From JBBQIY01 sp964618405 (lineage in GTDB: Bacteria; Verrucomicrobiota; Kiritimatiellia; RFP12; UBA3636), in contig CAZUAY010000181.1 of NCBI GenBank assembly GCA_964618405.1, forward strand, positions 1 through 8,222: a DNA stretch of 8,222 nucleotides, read 5' to 3'. Below are positions 1 through 6,359 of this stretch, in pieces. How positions within the stretch are numbered: the first letter of the stretch is position 1; each line of letters starts with the position of its first letter. The position numbers and the translations under genes were made by a program. The notes under the pieces are model-generated. The model did no database searches. It was not told the DNA's origin and saw only the letters and a program-made list of their open reading frames with translations.

Positions 1-22
1 GCGTAGTTTCGTTTGAAAAAAA

Positions 23-58
23 CTTTGTCGTTAGCTTTGTCGCTAACTTTGTCGACTA
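23..58. repeat. 12-bp tandem repeat, three units
   Basis: Three contiguous 12-mers start at 23, 35 and 47: CTTTGTCGTTAG, CTTTGTCGCTAA and CTTTGTCGACTA. The first eight bases are identical in all three and the last four drift. The run sits directly left of the ACTAGCG heptamer tandem and forms part of a gene-free, repeat-rich stretch. I see no coding potential in it. Function is unknown. Confidence 0.75.
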
Positions 59-72
59 CCACTACCGTGGCT

Positions 73-104
73 ACTAGCGACTAGCAACTAGCGACTAGCG
101 ACTG
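73..104. repeat. ACTAGCG heptamer tandem repeat
   Basis: Four consecutive heptamers (ACTAGCG, ACTAGCA, ACTAGCG, ACTAGCG) start at 73, 80, 87 and 94, followed by a partial unit ACTG. The period of 7 is not a multiple of three, so this is not a coding repeat. Similar low-complexity intergenic strings are, from memory, frequent in some Verrucomicrobiota genomes; that comparison is inference. Confidence 0.75.
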
Positions 105-120
105 TAATCGACCCCTGATA

Positions 121-152
121 ATGTAATCTTGAATAAAACTTCAAGATTACAT
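121..152. repeat. Perfect 13-bp inverted repeat (hairpin)
   Basis: ATGTAATCTTGAA (121-133) is the exact reverse complement of TTCAAGATTACAT (140-152), with a six-base loop TAAAAC. The stem is AT-rich and no T-run follows on either strand, so it is not a typical intrinsic terminator. It shares the TAATCTTGAA...AGATTA core with the two looser dyads further right, which suggests a family of related sites rather than an isolated hairpin. Confidence 0.85.
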
Positions 153-186
153 AAATCCGCCTAAAATGGGTTGCCAGAATCAACCT

Positions 187-335
187 TAATCTTGAACAAG
201 TCCGCCAGATTATGGCACTAGAATTCACTTGTCGGTTGCGTTATGGATTTTTTCGGCTATTCAGTCCACAACAGCACAGGATAATCCACTGTAATCTTGA
301 ACTTTTGCGCGAGATTATGGTGGCGTTCGAGATTA
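187..335. repeat. Degenerate TAATCT...AGATTA dyad units
   Basis: Two further copies of the motif in the 121-152 hairpin occur here: TAATCTTGAAC (187-197) paired with AGATTA (207-212), and TAATCTTGAAC (292-302) paired with AGATTA (312-317). An extra half site AGATTA lies at 330-335. The arms match, but the spacers differ in sequence. CCGCC or GCGCG tends to precede the right arm and TTATGG tends to follow it. The stretch has no plausible gene. Confidence 0.6.
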
Positions 336-345
336 CGGTGCCGTC

Positions 346-375
346 GTTGTATGAGAACACGTTGTATGAGAACAG
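346..375. repeat. 15-bp direct duplication
   Basis: GTTGTATGAGAACAC (346-360) is followed immediately by GTTGTATGAGAACAG (361-375), 14 of 15 bases identical. It lies between the dyad motifs and the large palindromic element, in DNA without a supported gene. The spacing is in frame, but the overlapping open frames are short and arginine/cysteine-rich and look spurious. Confidence 0.7.
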
Positions 376-477
376 GCGGGATTGCCTATAACTTCGTCAA
401 GAAGTGGTTTCAACTCCAGCAAATCCTCAGTCACTCCATTATTTCTTCGCGCTTTCGTCTGCCTGTGCAGGAACGGC

Positions 478-557
478 AGATGAGCGAGGCAAACGGAGAA
501 CGGGTTTTCTAACCCGTTTTCGTACACGGGTTGGAAAACCCGTGCTCCGTTCGTTAC
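478..557. repeat. 80-bp palindromic REP-like element, copy A
   Basis: The core (493-550) can fold as an outer stem enclosing two hairpins. The outer arms are ACGGAG (493-498) and CTCCGT (545-550). Hairpin 1 is AACGGGTT (499-506)/AACCCGTT (511-518) with loop TTCT. Hairpin 2 is CACGGGTT (525-532)/AACCCGTG (537-544) with loop GGAA. The whole core is also close to its own reverse complement, so DNA cruciforms or RNA cloverleaf-like folds are both possible. A near-identical copy in reverse orientation lies at 8144-8222. Such elements are typical of extragenic palindromes or non-autonomous miniature elements. No REP-associated transposase gene is visible in this window. Confidence 0.8.
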
Positions 558-836
558 GAGCAAGAAGCTGGGCTGCTGGATTTTTCACAAGTCTCATCAA
601 TCTCCGCTCCATCTGCTCGCGAAGCTCAAGGTGGGGCGCAGTCGTCCCGACAAGCCGTCTCTCCTCATGCTTCGAAACAATACCGAAGAAAAACCCGTTC
701 TACCTCATCCTTCGAAAAACACAGGGATCAGCTTCGGCTATTGGTTTTCGCTGGTGGCCGTTCTGTTCGTAAAACCATTTTTTCATGCTGAGTTTGTTTG
801 TTATGGCGATTAAAAATCTTGTGAGGGATCTATAAC
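558..836. other. Intergenic stretch with no recognisable gene
   Basis: Open frames overlap here on the plus strand, but none has a recognisable domain, a convincing ribosome binding site or natural amino-acid composition. A short string AAAACCCGTTCT (690-701) repeats one arm of the palindromic element and may be a remnant. CCTCATGCTTCGAAA (663-677) and CCTCATCCTTCGAAA (703-717) form an imperfect direct repeat about 40 bases apart. No strong terminator for the minus-strand operon was found just beyond its stop at 837; the 478-557 palindromes could serve that role. Confidence 0.5.
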
Positions 837-2135
837 TTACAGCAATTGGCAAAGTCCGACCAAAGCGCCGAGCAAATAGCCGAGAACTTGAATCGCGCCG
901 AGATGCTGAGCGGCGATTTCATTGATCATCCCATGAAATTCCATCACATCCTGCTTCCCGATGGCCTCTTCAATTCGTTCCGAAATATGCAGATTATTCC
1001 GGATGAAATCCGCACCGAATTTACGGACTAAGTCCTCAACCCGCGGTTGCACACGAGGCAGGAATGATGTCTCCACCCAAACGACAAGCTCTTGACTATT
1101 TAAAATTCGAGACAGCGTGGCAGGAAGTTTTTCGCTCAAATAAAGCATCAAAAATTCTTTGGCCTTTCCACGTAGCGTGTCCACAAATTCTTCAATCTGC
1201 TGATGCGATTGCGGATTGTCGATATAATCACGAAACGCTTCTGCCATGCCCAGCAGCTCTTCTTGGAACATAACCTGAGTTTCTTCCTCGGCCATCCAGT
1301 CCTTAATGTTCGATTTTATCGACTGCTCGGTCACAATGAAGTCTGCCAATCCTCCAGCCAGTGGGGCAATTAACGCTCCCACGACTCCCTGGGAATTAAA
1401 GTACTCATCTATTCGCTTCGTAAAGCGAGTTTTTAGCTGTTTAGCCAACTGGGGAGACCGCGTTTGAATCGTGTCCGTCAAATGACGCGCGATCAGCGCC
1501 CGCGTTTTCTCCGATCGGAGTTTTGGCTCGATCGTGGAATGAAAGACGTTCCTGACATTGTCCGTCGTGACGAGTTTGTCGATCTCGCCTAAAACCGCTT
1601 TTTCAATTTTGGGCAAGATAAAATCGACGATGCTCTGCTCATGCGCAGCAATCGTTTCTTTTACCTCGGTGCAAAGTGCCTCGATCACCTCTTGATCGCG
1701 CAAGCCTTTCGAAACAACAGCGCACAGGTCTTCGGCCATACGTTCGGGGTCGAGAAGCCGCGTCTCGACCTGCTCGGCAATTTGCGTTGCGATCTTGTTT
1801 TTATTCTTCGGTACAAGACCCTGCCGCCAATATCCTCCGGTAATCCAAGCAAAGGGATGACGCCACGTCTTTTGATACGGTTTGAAAAGCATTTCGATGG
1901 CGATGAAGTTGGTGATGTACCCCACTGCGGCGGAGATCAGCACCGCAAGCACCTTCAGCCCTACGCCATGAAACCACTCTGGGTAAGCCACCCGCAGTGG
2001 CATTAGCACAAAGAGCGTCAAAAAGCTTACGGGCAAACAGAACAGCTCCAGCGCAGCGAACACACGCTGTTCTGCACCCTTACGGCGATCCCCGATGATC
2101 GAAAACCGCGACTTTAATGATTGGAATATTGCCAT
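837..2135 (-). CDS. DUF445 family membrane protein
   Basis: This 432-residue protein is assigned to the DUF445 (YheB/YjiN-like) family. The N-terminal half has a hydrophobic segment at about 28-48 and a second at about 58-84, containing the family-type string GYITNFIAIEMLFKP. A long charged, helix-rich middle region (about 90-405) follows, and the protein ends in a hydrophobic segment, HLGAIQVLGYLLGALVGL, which is also family-typical. It is probably an inner-membrane protein with a large soluble domain; the biochemical role of the family is not established. The start codon lies inside the end of the activase gene (22-bp overlap), no good Shine-Dalgarno precedes it, and translational coupling is likely. 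Finding it as the last gene of a glycyl-radical operon is unexpected. The family call is firm; any role in the pathway is inference. Confidence 0.88.
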   Translation of the reverse strand: MAIFQSLKSRFSIIGDRRKGAEQRVFAALELFCLPVSFLTLFVLMPLRVAYPEWFHGVGLKVLAVLISAAVGYITNFIAIEMLFKPYQKTWRHPFAWITGGYWRQGLVPKNKNKIATQIAEQVETRLLDPERMAEDLCAVVSKGLRDQEVIEALCTEVKETIAAHEQSIVDFILPKIEKAVLGEIDKLVTTDNVRNVFHSTIEPKLRSEKTRALIARHLTDTIQTRSPQLAKQLKTRFTKRIDEYFNSQGVVGALIAPLAGGLADFIVTEQSIKSNIKDWMAEEETQVMFQEELLGMAEAFRDYIDNPQSHQQIEEFVDTLRGKAKEFLMLYLSEKLPATLSRILNSQELVVWVETSFLPRVQPRVEDLVRKFGADFIRNNLHISERIEEAIGKQDVMEFHGMINEIAAQHLGAIQVLGYLLGALVGLCQLL

Positions 2136-2998
2136 TTATTTAGAGGGAGAAATTTCTGTTGAAATGCTTGTTGTTCTTCGGCTGATGGGGCACGCATCTT
2201 CGCCCAATCAGGCTCAGGCAAACCAATCCGAGTCGCTTTGCCGCGGCCCATGTCATGGTAAGGGAGGAGTTCGACGTCTTCTACGTTTTCCAGTTCGGCG
2301 ACTTCCGAGATAAAAGCAGCCAAGCCGTCGTCGAAATTCATCCCGGCGACGCAAGGAACACGAATGATCACGCGACACCCTGCCTCGCTAAGCGCAACAA
2401 TATTCGCATACACTTGCTCCGCTGTCACGCCAATAAGATCAAGGTAAGCCTCTCGTGAAGCTTTAATGTCACAAAGATATAAATCGGCCTTCCCAATAAC
2501 GCGAGAGAATTCGCGGCTTGTAATGGCACACGACGTTTCAACGGCAGTTGCAATCCCCTCTTCACGAGCGGCTTCAAGCAAGGCGAGCGAAAAATCCATC
2601 TGCATCAATGGCTCGCCGCCGGAAAGCGTCAGTCCCCCGCCTGTCTCACGATAATAGTCAAGGTCTCGCCTCACGACTTTCATGACATCTTCGACGCCCA
2701 TGACCGTCCCGAGCATCACGAGTGCACCACTAGGACACTCGGCCACGCAAGCGGCGCATCCCTTACCAATCGCGATGCCATGACGACAAACTTGCGCATT
2801 CACATCACATCGCCCACAGGCAATACACCGCGGTTCAACTCTTATTGTTTGCGAACCAAAAGGTTGATAATCGGGGTTGTGGCACCAAGGGCAATGCAAA
2901 TGACACCCCTGCAAAAAGACGGTCGTCCTGTATCCTGGGCCGTCTCCAGTGCATGCCCGCTGAATACGGGAGACATGACCTGTTTTAGATGGCTCCAT
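2114..2998 (-). CDS. Glycyl radical enzyme activating enzyme (radical SAM)
   Basis: This 294-residue protein is a radical S-adenosylmethionine activase that abstracts a hydrogen from the glycyl residue of its partner GRE. The radical-SAM cluster motif CxxxCxxC is C32, C36 and C39 in GCHLHCPWCHNPD, preceded by the DGPGYRTTVF string usual in these activases. SGGEP (126-130), VETS (153-156) and the DIK motif (177-179) follow. Between about 55 and 92 sits a ferredoxin-like insert of the kind found in non-PFL GRE activases, with cysteines at 58, 61, 64, 71, 81, 84 and 88. That is seven, where two full [4Fe-4S] sites would use eight; the second motif reads C-x2-C-x3-C-P and has lost its first cysteine (a glycine is there). 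The start overlaps the GRE end by 14 bp, with GGAG eight bases upstream. The partner is almost certainly the adjacent GRE. Confidence 0.95.
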   Translation of the reverse strand: MEPSKTGHVSRIQRACTGDGPGYRTTVFLQGCHLHCPWCHNPDYQPFGSQTIRVEPRCIACGRCDVNAQVCRHGIAIGKGCAACVAECPSGALVMLGTVMGVEDVMKVVRRDLDYYRETGGGLTLSGGEPLMQMDFSLALLEAAREEGIATAVETSCAITSREFSRVIGKADLYLCDIKASREAYLDLIGVTAEQVYANIVALSEAGCRVIIRVPCVAGMNFDDGLAAFISEVAELENVEDVELLPYHDMGRGKATRIGLPEPDWAKMRAPSAEEQQAFQQKFLPLNKWQYSNH

Positions 2999-5030
2999 GA
3001 ACCTGTCTCCGCAAAATATCGCGCTGAACTCCAGGTGCTAAATTAACAAAATAATCTGAGAAACCACTGACGCGCACAATGAGATCGCCGTAGGCTTCTG
3101 GGTTAGTCATCGCTTGCTCCAGCACACGATTGTCGGTTACGTTAAATTGCATCTCATGTCCTCCACCTTTCACGAAACGGCGAAGCAATGAAACCATGCA
3201 GGCAATACCCTTTTCTCCTTTGAATAAATCTGGAGTAAAACGCATGTTGACCACCGTGCAATTACTCTGCGAATAGTCTGGCCTGATAATCGAATTGACG
3301 AATGCCGTTGGGCCCTCCCGATCTTGCCCGCACGACGGCGAGGCAGCGTCCGAAAGCGGAGTACCGGCTCGACGTCCGTCGGGTGTGGCAGGCGTTCCCG
3401 CACCTGCGGATACATTCTGAGTGTTAGATGCCATGCAGCTCAGGATGCGTCCCCCGTCCGGCAGAGGCTCCTTCGCTGTCAGTTGACAAACCTCTTGAAC
3501 GATCTCAGCGGCGATATCATCAACGTAGGCCACGTCATTCCCGTATTTGGGTGCATGGTTGATGCAGATTTGGCGAAGCTCTTCATAGCCTTCGAAGTCG
3601 ACTTCGAGTGCGCGCACCAATTCACTCGCAGATAGGCGCTTTTCCTCAAAGACAAGTTTTTTGATGACTGCCAGGGAATCGGCAAGCGTTCCAAGACCCA
3701 TCATCCCCAGACCGTGGAAGCGTGGAAACTCTGCCCCGCCGTCATTCACATCGAGCCCGCGAGTAAGACAATCGGTCGTCAGGGCTGAAAGAAGTGGCAT
3801 TGGGAAGTCTTGCGGTGGAAACGCTTCAAGCCTTGCACAGTAGTAAGTATGATAGTTGTGGACACCTTCGGAAAACTGTTCAACCAACTCTGCCCAGAGC
3901 TCCTGATACGTGCTAAATGTTTCAAGACGCTTGATAACCGCGCAGAAAATTTCCGGCATATTAAAGCGGCCATCGCTCCAGGGCACCTGCCGACCCGGGA
4001 TAACCGTCTCAACGCAGCCCACAAGTCCATAATCACGCGCGGCTTCAATCGGAATCCCAGTTGAAACCAACATCGGGATATTGACATGATCATTGAACAC
4101 GGCCGGGAAGCCAATGCCTGTTGAAATGAGTTTAACACAGGCGCGGAGGAATGCATCGGTACTGCCATCGTGTAATCTTGCCGAGAGATTCGTAGAGGGG
4201 GATTTGACAAGCCCGACGGCATCCAAGATGAGAAAGCTCAGTTCGTTTTCCGCATTGGAACCGTCTGCCGAAACGCCACCGATTGCAATGTTCGTGATCT
4301 CACCATAGTGACCCACAACGGAGAGCAGGTAGCAGAGCGCATCCAGCGCCGTCTTTTGTCCCGCTTTATCAGCGAGGTATGCTGGATACAAATACTGATC
4401 AAGACGACCGAGGGCGTTGGCATAGCCGTTATCAACCAGCAAGAAATCTTGAATCGTCATGACGAGCTGAATCGCCTCGGCAAAGGTCTCAGGCCGATCG
4501 GTCGCAACCTTCTCCAAGCGCCTTGAGCACTCGGGATTCAACGCGCGACAAAAATTTGCAGCCCTTCGCATGTAGTCCGAAACCGCTTTCAACGAAATCA
4601 GCATCGCCTCACGATAGGGCGCAGGGTCGGTTCTAAATTCTGCTTCGGCTCGTTGAATAAAATCACCGAGGCCTTTCTCAACGACACCCCAGTAGTCCGG
4701 CACGGTGTGGTTCACCCCGACTGTAAAACTTCGCGTCGTGGCCCTGTAGGAAGACAGGCAGGTCTCGTAGGAGTGTCCATCTCGAGTATAGTCTGCCACG
4801 GCGTCCGACACCGCATAGGTGAGCGCGGGTCCACCCCAGAACTCGTTGCACATTCCTTCATGCAAAGGCAGATGCTCCAAAGCATACGCTCGCGCGTTGG
4901 CATTGCGTAAAGATTCCTCCATCGTCCCCTTAGGGTGCTCGGTCAAATAATCACCACATAGCCACAAGAACATAGAGCACGTCGATGTAAATCTTCGGGA
5001 TGAATGAATCGGTTTTTTCCAAGGCTTCAT
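2985..5030 (-). CDS. Glycyl radical enzyme, GCVE-type, substrate unknown
   Basis: This 681-residue protein has all the hallmarks of the pyruvate formate-lyase-like GRE superfamily. The thiyl cysteine is C339 and the adjacent acid E341, in DYGLVGCVETVIPG. PDGRRAGTPLSDAASPS (550-566) and HEMQFNV (625-631) are C-terminal landmarks. The glycyl radical site is G656 in RVSGFSDYF. GCVE, rather than the Cys-Cys of true pyruvate formate-lyase, places it with C-O, C-N, C-S or C-C lyases such as diol dehydratases, choline lyase, hydroxyproline dehydratase or isethionate lyase. It is shorter than the roughly 780-850 residues common there. The N-terminus aligns by eye up to ALEHLPLHEGMCNEFWGG, so the loss seems internal, mostly after residue 67. 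An in-frame stop just upstream supports the ATG at 5030; the ribosome site is weak (GAAAGAAAG). T342 replaces the usual proline. The enzyme would be oxygen-sensitive and cytoplasmic. Confidence 0.95.
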   Translation of the reverse strand: MKPWKKPIHSSRRFTSTCSMFLWLCGDYLTEHPKGTMEESLRNANARAYALEHLPLHEGMCNEFWGGPALTYAVSDAVADYTRDGHSYETCLSSYRATTRSFTVGVNHTVPDYWGVVEKGLGDFIQRAEAEFRTDPAPYREAMLISLKAVSDYMRRAANFCRALNPECSRRLEKVATDRPETFAEAIQLVMTIQDFLLVDNGYANALGRLDQYLYPAYLADKAGQKTALDALCYLLSVVGHYGEITNIAIGGVSADGSNAENELSFLILDAVGLVKSPSTNLSARLHDGSTDAFLRACVKLISTGIGFPAVFNDHVNIPMLVSTGIPIEAARDYGLVGCVETVIPGRQVPWSDGRFNMPEIFCAVIKRLETFSTYQELWAELVEQFSEGVHNYHTYYCARLEAFPPQDFPMPLLSALTTDCLTRGLDVNDGGAEFPRFHGLGMMGLGTLADSLAVIKKLVFEEKRLSASELVRALEVDFEGYEELRQICINHAPKYGNDVAYVDDIAAEIVQEVCQLTAKEPLPDGGRILSCMASNTQNVSAGAGTPATPDGRRAGTPLSDAASPSCGQDREGPTAFVNSIIRPDYSQSNCTVVNMRFTPDLFKGEKGIACMVSLLRRFVKGGGHEMQFNVTDNRVLEQAMTNPEAYGDLIVRVSGFSDYFVNLAPGVQRDILRRQVHGAI
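3007..3010 (-). promoter_or_regulatory. Shine-Dalgarno for the activase gene
   Basis: On the minus strand GGAG lies eight bases before the ATG at 2998, inside the last codons of the GRE gene. It is the best ribosome binding site in the operon and fixes the activase start despite the 14-bp gene overlap. Confidence 0.7.
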
Positions 5031-5031
5031 T

Positions 5032-5163
5032 TTATAGACTTTCTTTCAACAAGTTCATGGCTTCGCCCCACAACCGTAGCGGTGAATCATGATCTCCACC
5101 GGGAACTTTTCCGAATACGACACAGAAGTTTCCGTCTTGTTTTAAGCTTTCGCGAAAACGGCT
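5032..5163 (-). pseudogene. Possible C-terminal remnant of a lost gene
   Basis: The gap between the dehydrogenase stop and the GRE start is open in a third frame. After a TAA within the dehydrogenase end, it reads SRFRESLKQDGNFCVV, then FGKVPGGDHDSPLRLWGEAM, then NLLKESL and stop. The composition is protein-like and balanced, unlike the shadow frames around it. The frame has no usable start except an internal ATG at 5058 giving only eight residues, and its TAA ends one base before the GRE ATG (TAAAATG), as expected for a translationally coupled upstream gene. I interpret it as the last 40 or so codons of a gene that once sat between the two, deleted up to the dehydrogenase stop. The family is not recognised. 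A chance open frame is the alternative. Confidence 0.35.
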
Positions 5164-6251
5164 TTAATCGTACGCCCCGCTGTTGCATCAGCAATGGCTG
5201 TATGAACGTCGCCAACCCTATAGGTGGACACCGTCGAAGCGAATAACGTCTGGAGTTCTGGATTTGCAGCGAGGAAGTCGAGATAGTCGCTGACGTCGCT
5301 AAGCGTGTACTGCCCACTTCCGATAATGCGCAAAGCGCGGAAGGTGATCATGTGGGGGGGAATTGAGATGGGTCCGCGGTCGGAATACTGACCCGGCACA
5401 AAGTACCGGCCACGCGTACGCAACAATGCGAGTCCCAAGGGGAAGGCAGACGGGTCGCCACTTGTCTCGACACAAACATCGGCACCATCGCCACGTCCGT
5501 ACTTCTTGGCTTCAGCGAGAATAATGTTGCCTGTCTCTTCCGCTGTCGTTTTTCGGAAATCGATAAAAACATCTGGCTTAAATGCCGAAGTCAAATCTAT
5601 CCGATGCTGATTGGCCGTAGAGCCGATGCAGATCGTCCGACAGCCCTTCGACTTTGCATAAGCTAATGCAAAGAGCCCAAGCGAGCCATTACCCTGAACG
5701 ACGACGAGTTCGTCATTTTCCAATCCTCCGCCATAAATGCAGGAACGGATGATGGTAGGTCCACCACACGGGAATGCTGCCGCTGCCTTGGCATCCACGC
5801 CACCCGGCAATCGTATCAGGTTACGCATTTGGATTTCTTGATATTCAGCAAAACCGCCATGAAAATGCGGGGCATCTGCAACCGGCTTCGAATAGGTGAC
5901 TCCGAAAGCTAAGCAACTTGCCGTTTCACCACGCAGGCAGTTGAAGCACTTGCCACAGGGGATCGCCACGCAGGCGATCGCACGATCTCCAACCGCTAAT
6001 TTATTTCCAAGGCCATCGAGTGTATCGCCTTCGCCGAGTTGTTCAACTTTCCCAATAAATTCATGCCCTAAAACGAGGGGGAAAGGCATGGGACCCAATT
6101 TTCCCTGGCAAATATGGACGTCTGTTCCGCAAATCCCGCTGTAGAGGAGAGAAAGCCCAGCATTTCCAGATGCCGGAGACGTGATGGGGAATTCGCTTAC
6201 TTCAAAGCTAAGCTTGACGGGATCGAAGACGGTTAATTTTGCTGTTTTCAT
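5142..6251 (-). CDS. Zinc-dependent medium-chain alcohol dehydrogenase
   Basis: This 369-residue protein belongs to the zinc-containing medium-chain dehydrogenase/reductase family (threonine/sorbitol dehydrogenase-like branch), which interconverts an alcohol and a carbonyl with NAD(P). Catalytic zinc ligands are C41 in GICGTDVH and H63-E64 in GHEF. The structural-zinc cysteines are C99, C102, C105 and C113 (C-x2-C-x2-C-x7-C). The nucleotide-binding loop is GNGSLG at 187-192, after a hydrophobic strand. Length is normal and the C-terminus (TIKAVFAKA) looks complete. A GTG nine bases upstream (6260) would add three residues, but ATG at 6251 gives the family-typical MKTAKLTVF start, so I prefer it. 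It is the first gene of the operon, divergent from the AraC gene. In context it probably reduces the carbonyl product of the GRE or oxidises an alcohol that feeds it; the substrate is not identifiable. Confidence 0.93.
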   Translation of the reverse strand: MKTAKLTVFDPVKLSFEVSEFPITSPASGNAGLSLLYSGICGTDVHICQGKLGPMPFPLVLGHEFIGKVEQLGEGDTLDGLGNKLAVGDRAIACVAIPCGKCFNCLRGETASCLAFGVTYSKPVADAPHFHGGFAEYQEIQMRNLIRLPGGVDAKAAAAFPCGGPTIIRSCIYGGGLENDELVVVQGNGSLGLFALAYAKSKGCRTICIGSTANQHRIDLTSAFKPDVFIDFRKTTAEETGNIILAEAKKYGRGDGADVCVETSGDPSAFPLGLALLRTRGRYFVPGQYSDRGPISIPPHMITFRALRIIGSGQYTLSDVSDYLDFLAANPELQTLFASTVSTYRVGDVHTAIADATAGRTIKAVFAKA

Positions 6252-6292
6252 ACTTTCCACTTGCCTTTTGGGGATTCTTAACGATAATGCTA

Positions 6293-6322
6293 GATATACA
6301 TTTCAAAGAGACCTGTTTCCAA
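6293..6322 (-). promoter_or_regulatory. Candidate promoter of the dehydrogenase-GRE operon
   Basis: On the minus strand TTGGAA (6317-6322) as -35 and TATATC (6293-6298) as -10 are separated by 18 bases, each matching four of six consensus positions. The site lies about 42 bases before the dehydrogenase ATG, in the divergent intergenic region. The weak match would suit an activator-dependent promoter. This is a by-eye call. Confidence 0.3.
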
Positions 6323-6348
6323 CTTGTATTTATTTTATCAGATTATAT

Positions 6349-6353
6349 GAGGA
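6349..6353 (+). promoter_or_regulatory. Shine-Dalgarno for the AraC-family gene
   Basis: GAGGA at 6349-6353 precedes the ATG at 6360 by six bases. This supports the 6360 start over the internal ATG at 6381, which has no comparable site. Confidence 0.7.
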
Positions 6354-6359
6354 ATTCAC

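Noticed and set aside
23..152. CRISPR-like array
   Set aside because: Units are contiguous 12-mers and 7-mers with no spacers, there is no long repeat with unique spacers, and no cas gene is present.
404..813. Overlapping plus-strand open frames of 60-122 codons
   Set aside because: They run through the palindromic element, have no recognisable domain or ribosome site, and their composition is unnatural.
3779..4222. Minus-strand 147-codon frame inside the GRE gene
   Set aside because: It is a shadow in another frame of a well-supported GRE, rich in Ser/Arg and without domain similarity.
2985..5030. True pyruvate formate-lyase (PflB)
   Set aside because: The active site is GCVE rather than adjacent Cys-Cys, and the activase carries a ferredoxin-type insert that PflA lacks.
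5087..5317. Minus-strand 76-codon frame across the dehydrogenase end
   Set aside because: Arg/Ser/Leu-rich shadow of the dehydrogenase in another frame; the third-frame tail in the same gap is much more protein-like.
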